From NCBI RefSeq assembly GCF_000617845.2, contig NZ_DF820425.1:4701725-4765724 (forward strand): 64,000 nucleotides of DNA, written 5' to 3'. Shown piece after piece: positions 16,891-24,967 of the stretch (its first letter is position 1; every line of letters starts with the position of its first letter). Origin of the DNA: Bradyrhizobium sp. DOA9 (GTDB lineage Bacteria; Pseudomonadota; Alphaproteobacteria; Rhizobiales; Xanthobacteraceae). The position numbers were made by a program, and so were the translations under genes. The notes below the pieces were generated by a model, which did not search any database, was not told where the DNA came from, and saw only the letters and a program-made list of their open reading frames with translations.

Positions 16891-19188
16891 ATGATGAAGC
16901 TTCTCGGCACCATAGCGCTTGTGCTCGCTCTGTCGTGCGCGCCGGCGCTCGCGCAGACCAATCCTGGTACGTCGCCGCTCTCCGGCGCCAAGGGCGGCAC
17001 GAACAATGCATTCATGCAGTTCACGGGGCCGGCGGACTCGATCAAGACCTATACGCTGCCGAACGCCAGCGACAGCATCGCGACGCTGGCGGCGACGCAG
17101 ACGCTGACCAACAAGACGCTGACCAGCCCTGTGCTGACGGCGCCGGCGCTCGGCGTGGCGAGCGGCACGTCGCTGGCCCTCGCCGGCTGCACGATCGGCA
17201 GCAATGTGATCTGCTGGACCGGAGCGGCGGCGGTCAACGGAGCCGTCAGCATCACGTCGAATTCCGCCGCGGCTCTCGCCGTCGGGGCGAACGGGGCGAC
17301 CAACCCCGGCCTTCAGGTCGATAACTCGGTCGCGTCGGCCGCAACCGGCATCAAGATCTTTCCGCAGGCGGCGGGTGGCTCTCTCTCTATGCGGGTCATC
17401 TCGTCAGGCACGAACGAGAATCTGGGCATCGATGCGAAGGGATCCGGCTCGATCTATCTCGGGTCGCTATCGACTGGCAGCGTGATCCTCTCCGGCAGCG
17501 GCGTCTCCGTCACAAGCCCGTTGACTTATGGCGGCGTTTCCCTGGCGAATTCGGTCACCGGCACCGGGTCGATGGTACTGGCGACATCGCCAACGCTTGT
17601 CACACCGACGCTCGGCACGGCCTCGGCCACCTCGATCAACAAGGTGGCGATCACAGCGCCTGCAACGGGCGCCACCTTGACCCTCCCTGATGGCGTGACG
17701 CTGACTGGCCCGGCCTCGTCTGGCACGGCAATGACGCTCGGCAATACCGAGACAGTCACCGGCGTCAAGACGTTCGGATCGAGCGGTGCGGTCGGGCGCT
17801 TGCGCATTGCCGGCACTACGTCCGGCTCCACGATCCTGGATGCGTCCGCGACCGCGTCCGGGACGCTGACCCTGCCGGCCGCGACCGATACTTTGGTCGG
17901 CAAGGCCACGGCCGACACGCTGACGAACAAGACATTCGACACGGCGGGGACCGGCAACAGCTTCTCGATCAACGGGCTTGCGGCGACCGCCAACACCGGC
18001 ACGGGCGCGGTGGTGCGCGCGACGTCCCCGACGCTGGTGACGCCGACGCTCGGCGTCGCGACCGCCACCAGCCTCAACGGCAACAGTTTCACCAGCGGCA
18101 GCTATACGCTGACCGGAGGCGCTTCAAAGACGCTGACGTTCAGCAACACACTGACGCTCGCCGGCACTGATGGCGTTACGCTGACGTTCCAGGGAACGGA
18201 CACCTACGTAGGCCGCGGCACCACCGACACGTTGACCAACAAGACCCTGACCAGCCCGACGATCAACACGCCGGCAATCTCGGCGCCCACGATCAGCGGC
18301 CTCGCGAACTTCTCCGGAGCGCGCAGGGACTCGACACAATCGGCGCCGGCACAGATCACGGCCGACCAGAACGACTACAATCCGTCCTCAGTCGTTTGCG
18401 CGACCTCCTCGACGCTGCTCGTCAATTCAGACGCGGCTCGCAACATCACCGGCATCGCCGGCGGCGTCGCGGGATGCGACCTGTTCCTGTTCAACAATGG
18501 CAGCTTTCCGATCACGCTCAAGGACAGCAGCGCCTCGTCGACGGCGGCGAACAGGCTCGATCTCGGCGCCGATTTCGTGTTGGCCTCGAAGGCGGCAGCG
18601 TATCTCAAGTATGACGGTGCCAGCTCGCGCTGGCGGAACATGACGGGGTCGGGATCAGGCGGCGGCGGCGGTGGCACCGTTACGAGCGTGCAGGTGTCTG
18701 CGGGATATGGTGTTGCGGCGACCGGCTCCTGTACGATCACGACGTCGGGCACATGCACCATTGCGCAGAGTCTGCCGGCTGTCCTGGGAGCTACGCCGAG
18801 CAACCCAACCGGCTCAACGAGTTCGACCGGCGTCATGGCCGGGCTTGGCGGAACGTGCACACTGACGCCGGTCTATTCATCGCGGGTCCGCGTCCTGTTC
18901 ACGGGGGTCATGAGCGATAACACGGTCAATACAGCTGCCGGTGTGCGGGCTTATTATGGCACGGGCACAGCACCCGCCAACGCCGCGGCGATTACCGGAA
19001 CGGCCATCGATGGCGAAAAGCTTGCGAGCATGGCGGTCGCAGGGCAGGCGGTCCCGTTTTCGTCAGGTGGACTCGTGACCGGCCTTACGCCTGGCACCGC
19101 GTATTGGTTTGACCTGCGCCAGCGCGCCGCGGCCGGGGGCACCACAACACTGACATCGCTGTTTTGCGAAATCGAAGAAATCCCTTGA
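16891..19188 (+). CDS. Long tail fibre-like protein with a Sec-type signal peptide
   Basis: This is a 765-residue repetitive beta protein. Three LTNKT motifs (TLTNKTLTSP, TLTNKTFDT, TLTNKTLTSP) and the pair ATSPTLVTPTLG are spaced along the chain, as in many tail fibres. The C-terminal 200 residues hold a Gly-rich linker followed by a globular head. The first 21 residues form a textbook signal peptide: two Met, Lys, a hydrophobic core and cleavage at ALA-QT. That is odd for a virion protein assembled in the cytoplasm; it may be a membrane-related attachment or an exported adhesin-like product. Confidence 0.75.
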   Translation: MMKLLGTIALVLALSCAPALAQTNPGTSPLSGAKGGTNNAFMQFTGPADSIKTYTLPNASDSIATLAATQTLTNKTLTSPVLTAPALGVASGTSLALAGCTIGSNVICWTGAAAVNGAVSITSNSAAALAVGANGATNPGLQVDNSVASAATGIKIFPQAAGGSLSMRVISSGTNENLGIDAKGSGSIYLGSLSTGSVILSGSGVSVTSPLTYGGVSLANSVTGTGSMVLATSPTLVTPTLGTASATSINKVAITAPATGATLTLPDGVTLTGPASSGTAMTLGNTETVTGVKTFGSSGAVGRLRIAGTTSGSTILDASATASGTLTLPAATDTLVGKATADTLTNKTFDTAGTGNSFSINGLAATANTGTGAVVRATSPTLVTPTLGVATATSLNGNSFTSGSYTLTGGASKTLTFSNTLTLAGTDGVTLTFQGTDTYVGRGTTDTLTNKTLTSPTINTPAISAPTISGLANFSGARRDSTQSAPAQITADQNDYNPSSVVCATSSTLLVNSDAARNITGIAGGVAGCDLFLFNNGSFPITLKDSSASSTAANRLDLGADFVLASKAAAYLKYDGASSRWRNMTGSGSGGGGGGTVTSVQVSAGYGVAATGSCTITTSGTCTIAQSLPAVLGATPSNPTGSTSSTGVMAGLGGTCTLTPVYSSRVRVLFTGVMSDNTVNTAAGVRAYYGTGTAPANAAAITGTAIDGEKLASMAVAGQAVPFSSGGLVTGLTPGTAYWFDLRQRAAAGGTTTLTSLFCEIEEIP

Positions 19189-19214
19189 GGCGGCCGGACG
19201 CCTCGAGGGTCGCG

Positions 19215-19352
19215 TCAGCCCCAATCGCTGCCGTAATCCTTGCGCATCTCCTCATAACCGCGCTGGACGCGTCGTTGCCGGGACAGGATCGTGATCCAGA
19301 TACCGAGCACCGCGATCGCGGCGAAGGCGGTCAATCCTCCGATGTCAATCAT
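19215..19352 (-). CDS. Small single-span membrane protein, antisense within the prophage
   Basis: This is a 45-residue reading frame on the strand opposite to all phage late genes, in the 350-bp gap between the fibre and endolysin genes. It has an N-terminal hydrophobic span (LTAFAAIAVLGIWITIL), then a basic stretch SRQRRVQRGYEEMRKDYG and an acidic end. The composition is clearly protein-like. The ribosome site is weak. The remaining bases of this gap (19353-19541) show only the leader of the endolysin gene. An independently expressed 'moron' gene is one possibility. Confidence 0.55.
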   Translation of the reverse strand: MIDIGGLTAFAAIAVLGIWITILSRQRRVQRGYEEMRKDYGSDWG

Positions 19353-19541
19353 CGTTCGGCCCGTTATGGCGCGCGATAGGTGTGGCGCCTGGGTGCGCCG
19401 GAGTTCGATCTGGCCCTGCGCTGCCCATTTTCATTCCACCCGTATAACGAGCGAAACCGATCACGTCAACCTGTAGCAAAGCAACCACCAAGAGAACGGC
19501 AAAATGCCCTCTATCCCCTTCGTCGTTAATGGAGACATGAC

Positions 19542-20291
19542 ATGACGATCGCCTCTCTCGTGGCGGCCGGCCCCTTGCGCATGGGTGCAAGCGGGCCGGC
19601 CGTGCAAACCGTCCAGCTCGCGCTGAAGGCGCGCGGCTATCCGCTCACCGGCACCGGGTATTTCGGCCAGCAGACCGATGCGGCTGTGGAAGATTACCAG
19701 CGCCGCGCCGGATTGCCGGTCACTGGGATCGTCGATCTCGCAACGGCCGAGCTGCTCGACCGTCCCGTGGTGTCGGCGCCGCCGGCGGTGCCGCTCTGGC
19801 TTGCGGTCTCGCTTGCTCACCTGGGGTTGAAGGAGGGCGCCGGTGCTGCGGACAATCCAGAGCTCGTCGCCAACATCCGGACCGTCGCACGTGACTACCA
19901 GCACGATGCAACGCCCTGGTGCGCCGGCTGGGTTTCTTTCTGCCTCTCGCGCGCCGGCGAAAAGCCGTCGAGCCGGCCACTGTGGGCGCTGTCTTATGCC
20001 GACACCAAAAGCGAGCCGGTGGTGCGCCTGGCGGGTCCGGCGGTCGGCGCCATCGCGGTGAAGACGCGCAACGGCGGCGGCCACGTCACCTTCGTCGCAG
20101 GACGCACCAGGGACGGCGCCCTCGCGTGCTGCGGCGGCAACCAGAACGACCAGGTGAATGTCTCGCCGTACCGTCCCGACGTCTTTCTCGGCTTCTTCTG
20201 GCCGAAGGGAGCGCAGTTGCCGGCGACCCTCGGCATGGTCGCGCTCCCGATCGTCAATACGGCCGGCAAGCCGGTCAGCAGCGAGGCTTGA
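19542..20291 (+). CDS. Endolysin: peptidoglycan-binding domain plus NlpC/CHAP-like cysteine hydrolase
   Basis: This is a 249-residue lysis enzyme. Residues 10-72 are a PG_binding_1 domain (VQTVQLALKARGYPLTGTGY...DAAVEDYQRRAGLPVTGIVD). Residues 85-235 match the TIGR02594-type cysteine hydrolases, with Cys127 in TPWCAGWVSFCL and His181 in GGGHVTFVAG as the likely catalytic pair. There is no signal peptide, so release through a holin is expected. It opens the lysis cassette. Confidence 0.85.
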   Translation: MTIASLVAAGPLRMGASGPAVQTVQLALKARGYPLTGTGYFGQQTDAAVEDYQRRAGLPVTGIVDLATAELLDRPVVSAPPAVPLWLAVSLAHLGLKEGAGAADNPELVANIRTVARDYQHDATPWCAGWVSFCLSRAGEKPSSRPLWALSYADTKSEPVVRLAGPAVGAIAVKTRNGGGHVTFVAGRTRDGALACCGGNQNDQVNVSPYRPDVFLGFFWPKGAQLPATLGMVALPIVNTAGKPVSSEA

Positions 20292-20295
20292 GCCA

Positions 20296-20406
20296 ATGGG
20301 CGAGTTCGTCCTGTTCGTCATCGTCGCCGTCATCGTCCTGGCGCTGCTGCTCGGCCCCGGCCTTGAGGCCTTGCGCAAATTCATGCAGCGGATGTTCCGC
20401 TCCTGA
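20296..20406 (+). CDS. Small membrane protein of the lysis cassette
   Basis: This is a 36-residue protein that is almost entirely one hydrophobic span (FVLFVIVAVIVLALLLGP) followed by a basic amphipathic end (LRKFMQRMFRS). The ATG lies four bases after the endolysin stop. The size and single span would suit a pinholin or an antiholin, but there is no family motif to prove it. Confidence 0.55.
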   Translation: MGEFVLFVIVAVIVLALLLGPGLEALRKFMQRMFRS

Positions 20407-20476
20407 CCTGATCGCCGCGCGCGGGCGGCGCTTCCTTGCCGCGCGAACAGCTTCCAACCACATCAGAGGTGAAATC

Positions 20477-21001
20477 ATGAGGCGTTGTTTCAGCGCGGCA
20501 TCTGCCGCGTCCGTTCTGCTGTTCTCCCTGTCGGTCGTGCCGGTGCACGCCGCGACGATCGACATCGGCCAGGCCGTCACCGGCAGTCTCGTCGACATCA
20601 TCAACGGCGCCGTCGCCGCCGGCATCACCGCTCTGGTGGCGTGGGTCGCCATGGTGATCAAGAACAAGTTCAACATCGACATCGAGGCCAAGCACCGCGA
20701 GGCGCTGACCGCGTTCCTCAACCGGCAGGCGTCCAGCCTGGTCGCCAAGGGCGCGGTGAAGGTGCAGGGCCTCAAGGTCGAGGTCGGCAGCGATGCGCTC
20801 GCGGTCGCCGCGAACACGGCGCTGCACGCGATCCCGGACGCGCTGAAGTTCTTCGGCCTGACGCCGGAGGCGCTGCAAAAGCGGATCCTCGACCTGTTGC
20901 CGCAGCAGCCGGCCGTCGCGCAGGCGCAGGCGATTGCGCTCGACGTCGCCAACCCGGCGACCCCAAGTGGGGCGCCGGCAACGCCGAGCAAGGCGGCCTG
21001 A
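20477..21001 (+). CDS. Candidate holin, LLH-like, with signal-peptide-like N-terminus
   Basis: This is a 174-residue protein. Residues 1-25 look like a signal peptide (VLLFSLSVVPVHAAT). Residues 35-62 form a second hydrophobic span (LVDIINGAVAAGITALVAWV), followed by KNKFNIDIEAKHREALTAFL and a long amphipathic helix. The span plus the KHREAL helix resembles LLH-family phage holins. The C-terminus is Ala/Pro-rich. It lies between endolysin and spanins, where a holin belongs. RBS GAGGTGA precedes the ATG at 20477. Confidence 0.55.
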   Translation: MRRCFSAASAASVLLFSLSVVPVHAATIDIGQAVTGSLVDIINGAVAAGITALVAWVAMVIKNKFNIDIEAKHREALTAFLNRQASSLVAKGAVKVQGLKVEVGSDALAVAANTALHAIPDALKFFGLTPEALQKRILDLLPQQPAVAQAQAIALDVANPATPSGAPATPSKAA

Positions 21002-21002
21002 C

Positions 21003-21248
21003 ATGGGCTCGGCCATTCTCGCCTGGTTCGCAAAGGAGGGCGCCGGGCTTCTGCTCGGCGCCCTCGCCAAGCTCGCCCTCGATGCCTTCAACGAACATCA
21101 GGCCGACAAGGCGCTCAAGAGCGCCGGCGCGGCCGCGACCGCAGCGAAGGTCAATGCCGAAACCGTGGAGACGATCGATGCGATGGACCAGGTTGCTCGC
21201 CCTTCCGACGATGCTGTTGCTGACAGCCTGCAATCCGGAAAATTCTGA
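21003..21248 (+). CDS. Inner-membrane spanin (i-spanin, Rz-like)
   Basis: This is an 81-residue protein with an N-terminal membrane anchor (residues 3-27, AILAWFAKEGAGLLLGALAK) and a helical periplasmic part that ends in ETVETIDAMDQVARPSDDAV. Such a short anchored helix, overlapped in another frame by a lipoprotein gene, is the defining layout of Rz/Rz1 pairs. It is expected to span the periplasm with the o-spanin and fuse the two membranes at lysis. The 3' 71 bp also encode the start of the o-spanin. Confidence 0.72.
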   Translation: MGSAILAWFAKEGAGLLLGALAKLALDAFNEHQADKALKSAGAAATAAKVNAETVETIDAMDQVARPSDDAVADSLQSGKF

Positions 21249-21429
21249 AGTCGTCGTCAAGATCGTCTGCCCGCGCATCAACGAATACGATGCGGCGACG
21301 CAGGACAAGGCGCTGGCCGAGCTGCAGGCGCTGCCGAAGGATTCCGCGCTGCGGCTGTTCGTCGGCGATTACAAGCAGCTGCGCGATCAGATCCGGGTCT
21401 GCCGCGCGCGCGCTGGTGCCGCGAAGTGA
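21178..21429 (+). CDS. Outer-membrane lipoprotein spanin (o-spanin, Rz1-like)
   Basis: This is an 83-residue lipoprotein. It starts MRWTRLLALPTMLLLTAC, a lipoprotein signal whose lipobox LTAC gives the lipidated Cys18. The mature part contains CPRINEYDAATQDKALAEL and ALRLFVGDYKQLRDQIRVC, a pattern typical of phage Rz1-like lysis lipoproteins. The ATG lies inside the i-spanin gene in the +1 frame, with 71 bp of overlap. It ends at GTGA, overlapping the next start. Confidence 0.8.
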   Translation: MRWTRLLALPTMLLLTACNPENSEVVVKIVCPRINEYDAATQDKALAELQALPKDSALRLFVGDYKQLRDQIRVCRARAGAAK

Positions 21430-21818
21430 GCACGGGAGAGGAGACGGTCAACGCCGCGTTGCTGCGCATGGCCGAGAAGGTCGGCGGGCTTGCCTCGGCG
21501 GTGGAGACGCTGACGACGCAATGGCGACAGCAGGACGAGAAGGCTTCGCAGGGGCGCCGCGACCTGCATCAGAAGATGGATGCGCTGCGCCTCGACGTGC
21601 AAAAGCTCGATGGCGAGGTCAAGGCGGCGATCGCCGATATCGCGCTGATGAAGCCGACGGTCGAGGCCGTCGAGAGCGCGAAGCTGCAGGCGGAAGGCGT
21701 CGTGACCGCGGTGCGCTGGTCGTCGCGCGGGCTCTACTGGCTCGCCTTCGGGCTGACGCTCGGCGCCGGCTGGGTGCTCTCCAACTGGCTCAACATCAAG
21801 GTCTCGTTGCGGCAATGA
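21426..21818 (+). CDS. Coiled-coil membrane protein, DUF1515-like
   Basis: This 130-residue protein starts at GTG overlapping the o-spanin stop. Residues 5-90 are a long helix with heptads (LLRMAEKVGGLASAVETL, then LHQKMDALRLDVQKLDGEV). Residues 100-122 form a membrane span (GLYWLAFGLTLGAGWVLS). The plan fits DUF1515-type proteins of rhizobial prophages. Because it is in the lysis cassette with a single C-terminal span, it is an alternative holin or holin-regulator candidate. Confidence 0.65.
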   Translation: MSTGEETVNAALLRMAEKVGGLASAVETLTTQWRQQDEKASQGRRDLHQKMDALRLDVQKLDGEVKAAIADIALMKPTVEAVESAKLQAEGVVTAVRWSSRGLYWLAFGLTLGAGWVLSNWLNIKVSLRQ

Positions 21819-22210
21819 AACGGATGACGATGATTGTCGCGCTGGCGATCGCCGGCGCCGCGTCCGCGCGGGTGTTGTTTGGCGCGAACGGGGCAAGCCC
21901 CGCGCACGCGTCCGAAGTCTGCATTGCCTCGCAATATGGCGTCGGTGACGGCTATCACGGCCGCCGCACCGCGTCCGGCCGGATCTTCGACACCTATGCC
22001 AGCGATCCCTACACGATCGCGCGGCCGTCGCGGAACGATCTCGGCCGCAGATTCCGCATCACCAATCTGAAGACCGGCGCTTCGATCGAGGCGGTGTCGA
22101 CGGATCTCGGCCCATTCATCGCCGGCCGCTGTGTCGACCTCGGCCGCGCCGGCGCCGATGCGCTCGGCATCGGCGGGCTCGGCTTCGTGCGGGTCGAGCG
22201 GCTGGACTGA
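21815..22210 (+). CDS. Exported double-psi beta-barrel (RlpA-like) protein
   Basis: This is a 131-residue protein with a hydrophobic N-terminus (MTMIVALAIAGAASARVLF) and a likely cleavage near SPAHAS. The mature domain is an RlpA-like DPBB: ASQYGVGDGYHGRRTASGR, then FRITNLKTGASIEAVSTDLGPF and a closing VDLGRAGADALG helix. STDLGPF replaces the RlpA NDRGPF motif and keeps the catalytic-type Asp. RlpA proteins cleave naked glycan strands, so this may be a second cell-wall enzyme for lysis. It overlaps the previous gene by ATGA. Confidence 0.75.
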   Translation: MKRMTMIVALAIAGAASARVLFGANGASPAHASEVCIASQYGVGDGYHGRRTASGRIFDTYASDPYTIARPSRNDLGRRFRITNLKTGASIEAVSTDLGPFIAGRCVDLGRAGADALGIGGLGFVRVERLD

Positions 22211-22258
22211 AGTGTTGGGTGAAGGGCCCTCCGCTCTTCACATCGTGTCAAACCTCAG

Positions 22259-22293
22259 GCCCGACGCGGGGTGCCCCTCGCGCCGGGCTTTCT
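22259..22293 (+). terminator. Terminator at the end of the phage late/lysis operon
   Basis: A GC-rich stem begins GCCCG at 22259 and closes CGGGC at 22288. It has 12 base pairs with one mismatch and one G-U, a 4-base loop, and TTTCTAT after it. It lies 48 bp after the last lysis gene. Confidence 0.65.
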
Positions 22294-22439
22294 ATGTTGT
22301 CGCCTCGCCCGACAACATTTCCGAAAAAGATAGTCGAACCTTGCTCGATCGGTTGGGAGAGTGCCAACCATGGGCGAGCTTTGCCGAACTCCCGTCCAAG
22401 GATGTGGCATAACCATGGCATCGGCAAAGGGGTCGGGGC

Positions 22440-24044
22440 GTGGCGCAGGCGCGAGGGGCTGTCGAAGCAAGCGAAGTGCGGGTGCGCGCCGCCCAGTACA
22501 TTCGCATGTCCAGCGAGCAGCAGAGATATTCAACCGCGAACCAGGCGCTTGCGATCGCAGCCTACGCCATCGAGCACGACCTCGAGATCGTGCAAAGCTA
22601 CATCGACAAGGCGAGGAGCGGATTGACGATCAAGGGGCGCAGCGCGCTGCAGCAGCTGCTTCATGACGTGAAGACGGCCCAAGCGGATTACAAGGTCATC
22701 CTGGTCTTCGATGTCAGCCGCTGGGGCCGTTTCCAGGACGCCGACGAAGCCGCTCACTACGAGTTCATCTGCAGAAACGCCGGCGTTTCGGTGCAGTACT
22801 GCGCCGAGCAGTTCGACAACGACGGTAGCTTCATGTCGAACATCGCAAAGCAGCTGAAGCGCATTGGCGCTGGTCAATATAGCCTCGATCTGTCGAAGAA
22901 GGTATTCGCCGCGCAGTGCCGTCTGGTCACCCTTGGATTTCGCCAAGGTGGTTCCGCGGGCTATGGCTTGCGTCGTGAGCTCGTCGACGCGGCCGGCCGA
23001 TCGAAGGGCTTTCTAGCCAACGGCCAACGCAAGGCCTTGCAGGAGGATCGGGTACTGCTGCGACCGGGGACACCAGAGGAGCAGGAGGTCGTCCAGCGGA
23101 TTTTCCGGTCGTTCGTCGAAGAGCGGAAGTGCCCATCGTCCATCGCCAAAGAGCTGAACGGCGAGGGCATTCTGAACCAGTTCGGCCGGCGATGGACCAG
23201 CTGGACGCTCCGCTATCTGCTCAAGAACGAGCACTATATCGGAGTCAACGTCTACAACCGCAGCAACTGGAAGCTCGGCCAAAAACCCAAACGCAATCCG
23301 CCCGAGGCCTGGATCCGCTCTCAAGCGTCGTTTGCGCCGATCGTGAAGCCGGCGCTGTTCTGGAAAGCTCAGAAGATTTCCAGCCGACGACGGCTGTTGC
23401 TGTCGGATCGCGACATGCTGGACCGGTTGAAGGCCCTGCTGGTCCAGAAAGGCGAGCTGAGTAAGTCGATCATCGATGCGTCTTTCGATCTTCCCGGCAA
23501 CGGCGCGTATATCAAGAGGTTCGGCAGCCTGAGGAAGGCCTATGCCGCCATCGGCTATTTTCCGGACAGCCTGAGATATCAAGACGGGCGCCGCGCGGTC
23601 ATAGCGACCCTGGTTGAAGTCCGGGAGGAGTTCGTCGACGAACTCGTTGCGTTCGGGCATTCGCTCGCTTTCGACCCGAAGACAGGCCTCATCACCATTG
23701 ATCGTGCGGTCAAGGTCACGATCGCGGTAGCGCGCGCGAGCATTGCCCGCGGGAAATTTCCGCGGTGGGGCCTCCGGCGGCGTATCGACCCGCGCGCCGA
23801 TCTCGTCGTGGTCGCACGGATGGACGAGGACAATCGCGAGGTCATGAGCTATGTCGTGCTGCCGCCAGCACGCTTGACGGGCGCGTTCCTGCTCACGGGT
23901 GAGCGCACGCCGGGCAACATCAACAACAGCCAGCTCGCAACCCTGGAAGAGGCGGTCGAGTCCGTACTTCGTTTCAAAGCTCGCAAGGCGGCGCGCTCGC
24001 CAGCTAAAGGCAGGCCGAAGTCCGGGCCGCGTCGGCGGAATTGA
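22440..24044 (+). CDS. Large serine recombinase (possible prophage integrase)
   Basis: This is a 534-residue protein. Residues 14-160 form the resolvase catalytic domain: AAQYIRMSSEQQRYSTANQ holds the nucleophilic Ser, and FDVSRWGRFQDADEA the Arg-rich active-site motif. Residues about 165-300 form the recombinase DNA-binding domain (GFRQGGSAGYGLRRE, later NHYIG-type motif LKNEHYIGVNVYNR). The C-terminal 200 residues are unlike the usual zinc/coiled-coil end and end in a basic SPAKGRPKSGPRRRN tail. GTG 22440 is the first start; a later GTG before the catalytic domain is possible. It may integrate the prophage, but free-standing chromosomal relatives are common in Bradyrhizobium. Confidence 0.88.
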   Translation: MAQARGAVEASEVRVRAAQYIRMSSEQQRYSTANQALAIAAYAIEHDLEIVQSYIDKARSGLTIKGRSALQQLLHDVKTAQADYKVILVFDVSRWGRFQDADEAAHYEFICRNAGVSVQYCAEQFDNDGSFMSNIAKQLKRIGAGQYSLDLSKKVFAAQCRLVTLGFRQGGSAGYGLRRELVDAAGRSKGFLANGQRKALQEDRVLLRPGTPEEQEVVQRIFRSFVEERKCPSSIAKELNGEGILNQFGRRWTSWTLRYLLKNEHYIGVNVYNRSNWKLGQKPKRNPPEAWIRSQASFAPIVKPALFWKAQKISSRRRLLLSDRDMLDRLKALLVQKGELSKSIIDASFDLPGNGAYIKRFGSLRKAYAAIGYFPDSLRYQDGRRAVIATLVEVREEFVDELVAFGHSLAFDPKTGLITIDRAVKVTIAVARASIARGKFPRWGLRRRIDPRADLVVVARMDEDNREVMSYVVLPPARLTGAFLLTGERTPGNINNSQLATLEEAVESVLRFKARKAARSPAKGRPKSGPRRRN

Positions 24045-24111
24045 CTCGGCTCCTAACGCTCTTAATTCTCTGGCTGGGCCCGGCACGAGACGCTCCTCGC
24101 GCCCCGATTCT

Positions 24112-24711
24112 TCATTTGAAGCTGTCCATCACCCGCGACATCGCTGGGTGCGTCCGGTTCTTGACCTTGACCCAGTCCTTCGACCGGCCGGCGCTGTAGC
24201 GCCGGTCGCGTCGTTTCGAGACCAGGCCCTCGAGGCCCATGCGGCAGGCCGCGCGAAACAGATCCGGGCCGATCTCGCCGGCCTCGAACGGTGCGACGAA
24301 CATGCCGTCCGGCCGGCCGCGCAACAGGCGCGCGAGGTTGGTCTTGCGCATTGAGAGCGGCAGTTGCCGCAGATCCTCGCCGCCGAGCGCGAGCACGTCG
24401 AAAGCGTAGAGCTGCACCTCCTCGTCGTGACGGCGCGAGTGCAGGGCGTTGAAGTCGGCAACGCCGTCGACACCGAGGATCACCGCCTCGCCGTCGACGA
24501 CGAATTGCTGTTCCCGGTTCTTGAGTGCGGCCTGGACTATCCAGGGGAAGCGGCTGGTCCAGTTGTGGCCTTTCCGGGTGAGCAGGCGCACGTCGCGGCC
24601 GCTGCGCTCGACACGCAGGCGATAGCCGTCATACTTCACTTCGTGCAGCCAATCGGGGCCGGCGGGCACGACCTTGGCGGCCGTCGGCAGGCAGAATTCG
24701 AATGCGGGCAT
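24112..24711 (-). CDS. Stand-alone ATP-dependent DNA ligase adenylation domain
   Basis: This is a 199-residue protein starting MPAFEFCLPTAAKVVP. The ATP-binding Lys lies in motif I EVKYDGYRL. Motif III is FVVDGEAVIL, IIIa LYAFDVLAL, IV EGLVSKR and V DWVKVKN. The OB-fold domain normally needed for full ligases of the LigC/LigD type is missing. TGGAG seven bases before the ATG at 24711 selects this start over two upstream ones. It ends the minus-strand group of zinc-ribbon genes. It may be a minimal ligase, or a nucleotidyltransferase using a partner for the OB role. Confidence 0.85.
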   Translation of the reverse strand: MPAFEFCLPTAAKVVPAGPDWLHEVKYDGYRLRVERSGRDVRLLTRKGHNWTSRFPWIVQAALKNREQQFVVDGEAVILGVDGVADFNALHSRRHDEEVQLYAFDVLALGGEDLRQLPLSMRKTNLARLLRGRPDGMFVAPFEAGEIGPDLFRAACRMGLEGLVSKRRDRRYSAGRSKDWVKVKNRTHPAMSRVMDSFK

Positions 24712-24761
24712 GGATCTCCAGATAGGCATCCTCGTCGCCGATTGCGAATCCGGCACGGCCG

Positions 24762-24959
24762 TCAGTGCCGCCAGCCGTCCTTGTCGACCTCGACTCGGAA
24801 TCCCTCCGGCATGCGCGGCAGCTCGCCTTCGCCCGGCACGTTACAGGCCGGGCAGAGCGCGCCGGCGCCGCCGCAGCCGCAAGCTTTGGGACCGTCCCAC
24901 GGTCGATCGGGATGGTTCTCGCAGACCCAATTGGTGTCATCGCAACGGGTGCAGGTCAC
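24762..24959 (-). CDS. Small cysteine-rich zinc-ribbon-like protein
   Basis: This 65-residue protein starts at GTG with AGGAG six bases upstream. It has the pairs CTRC at residues 3-6, CEN, CGCGGAG, and CPAC near residue 42, and no membrane span. The pattern suggests one or two structural zinc sites, perhaps a DnaJ-type cysteine-rich fold. It is 50 bp upstream of the ligase gene and in the same direction, so co-transcription is likely. The role is unknown. Confidence 0.72.
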   Translation of the reverse strand: MTCTRCDDTNWVCENHPDRPWDGPKACGCGGAGALCPACNVPGEGELPRMPEGFRVEVDKDGWRH

Positions 24960-24967
24960 ATCAGCTC

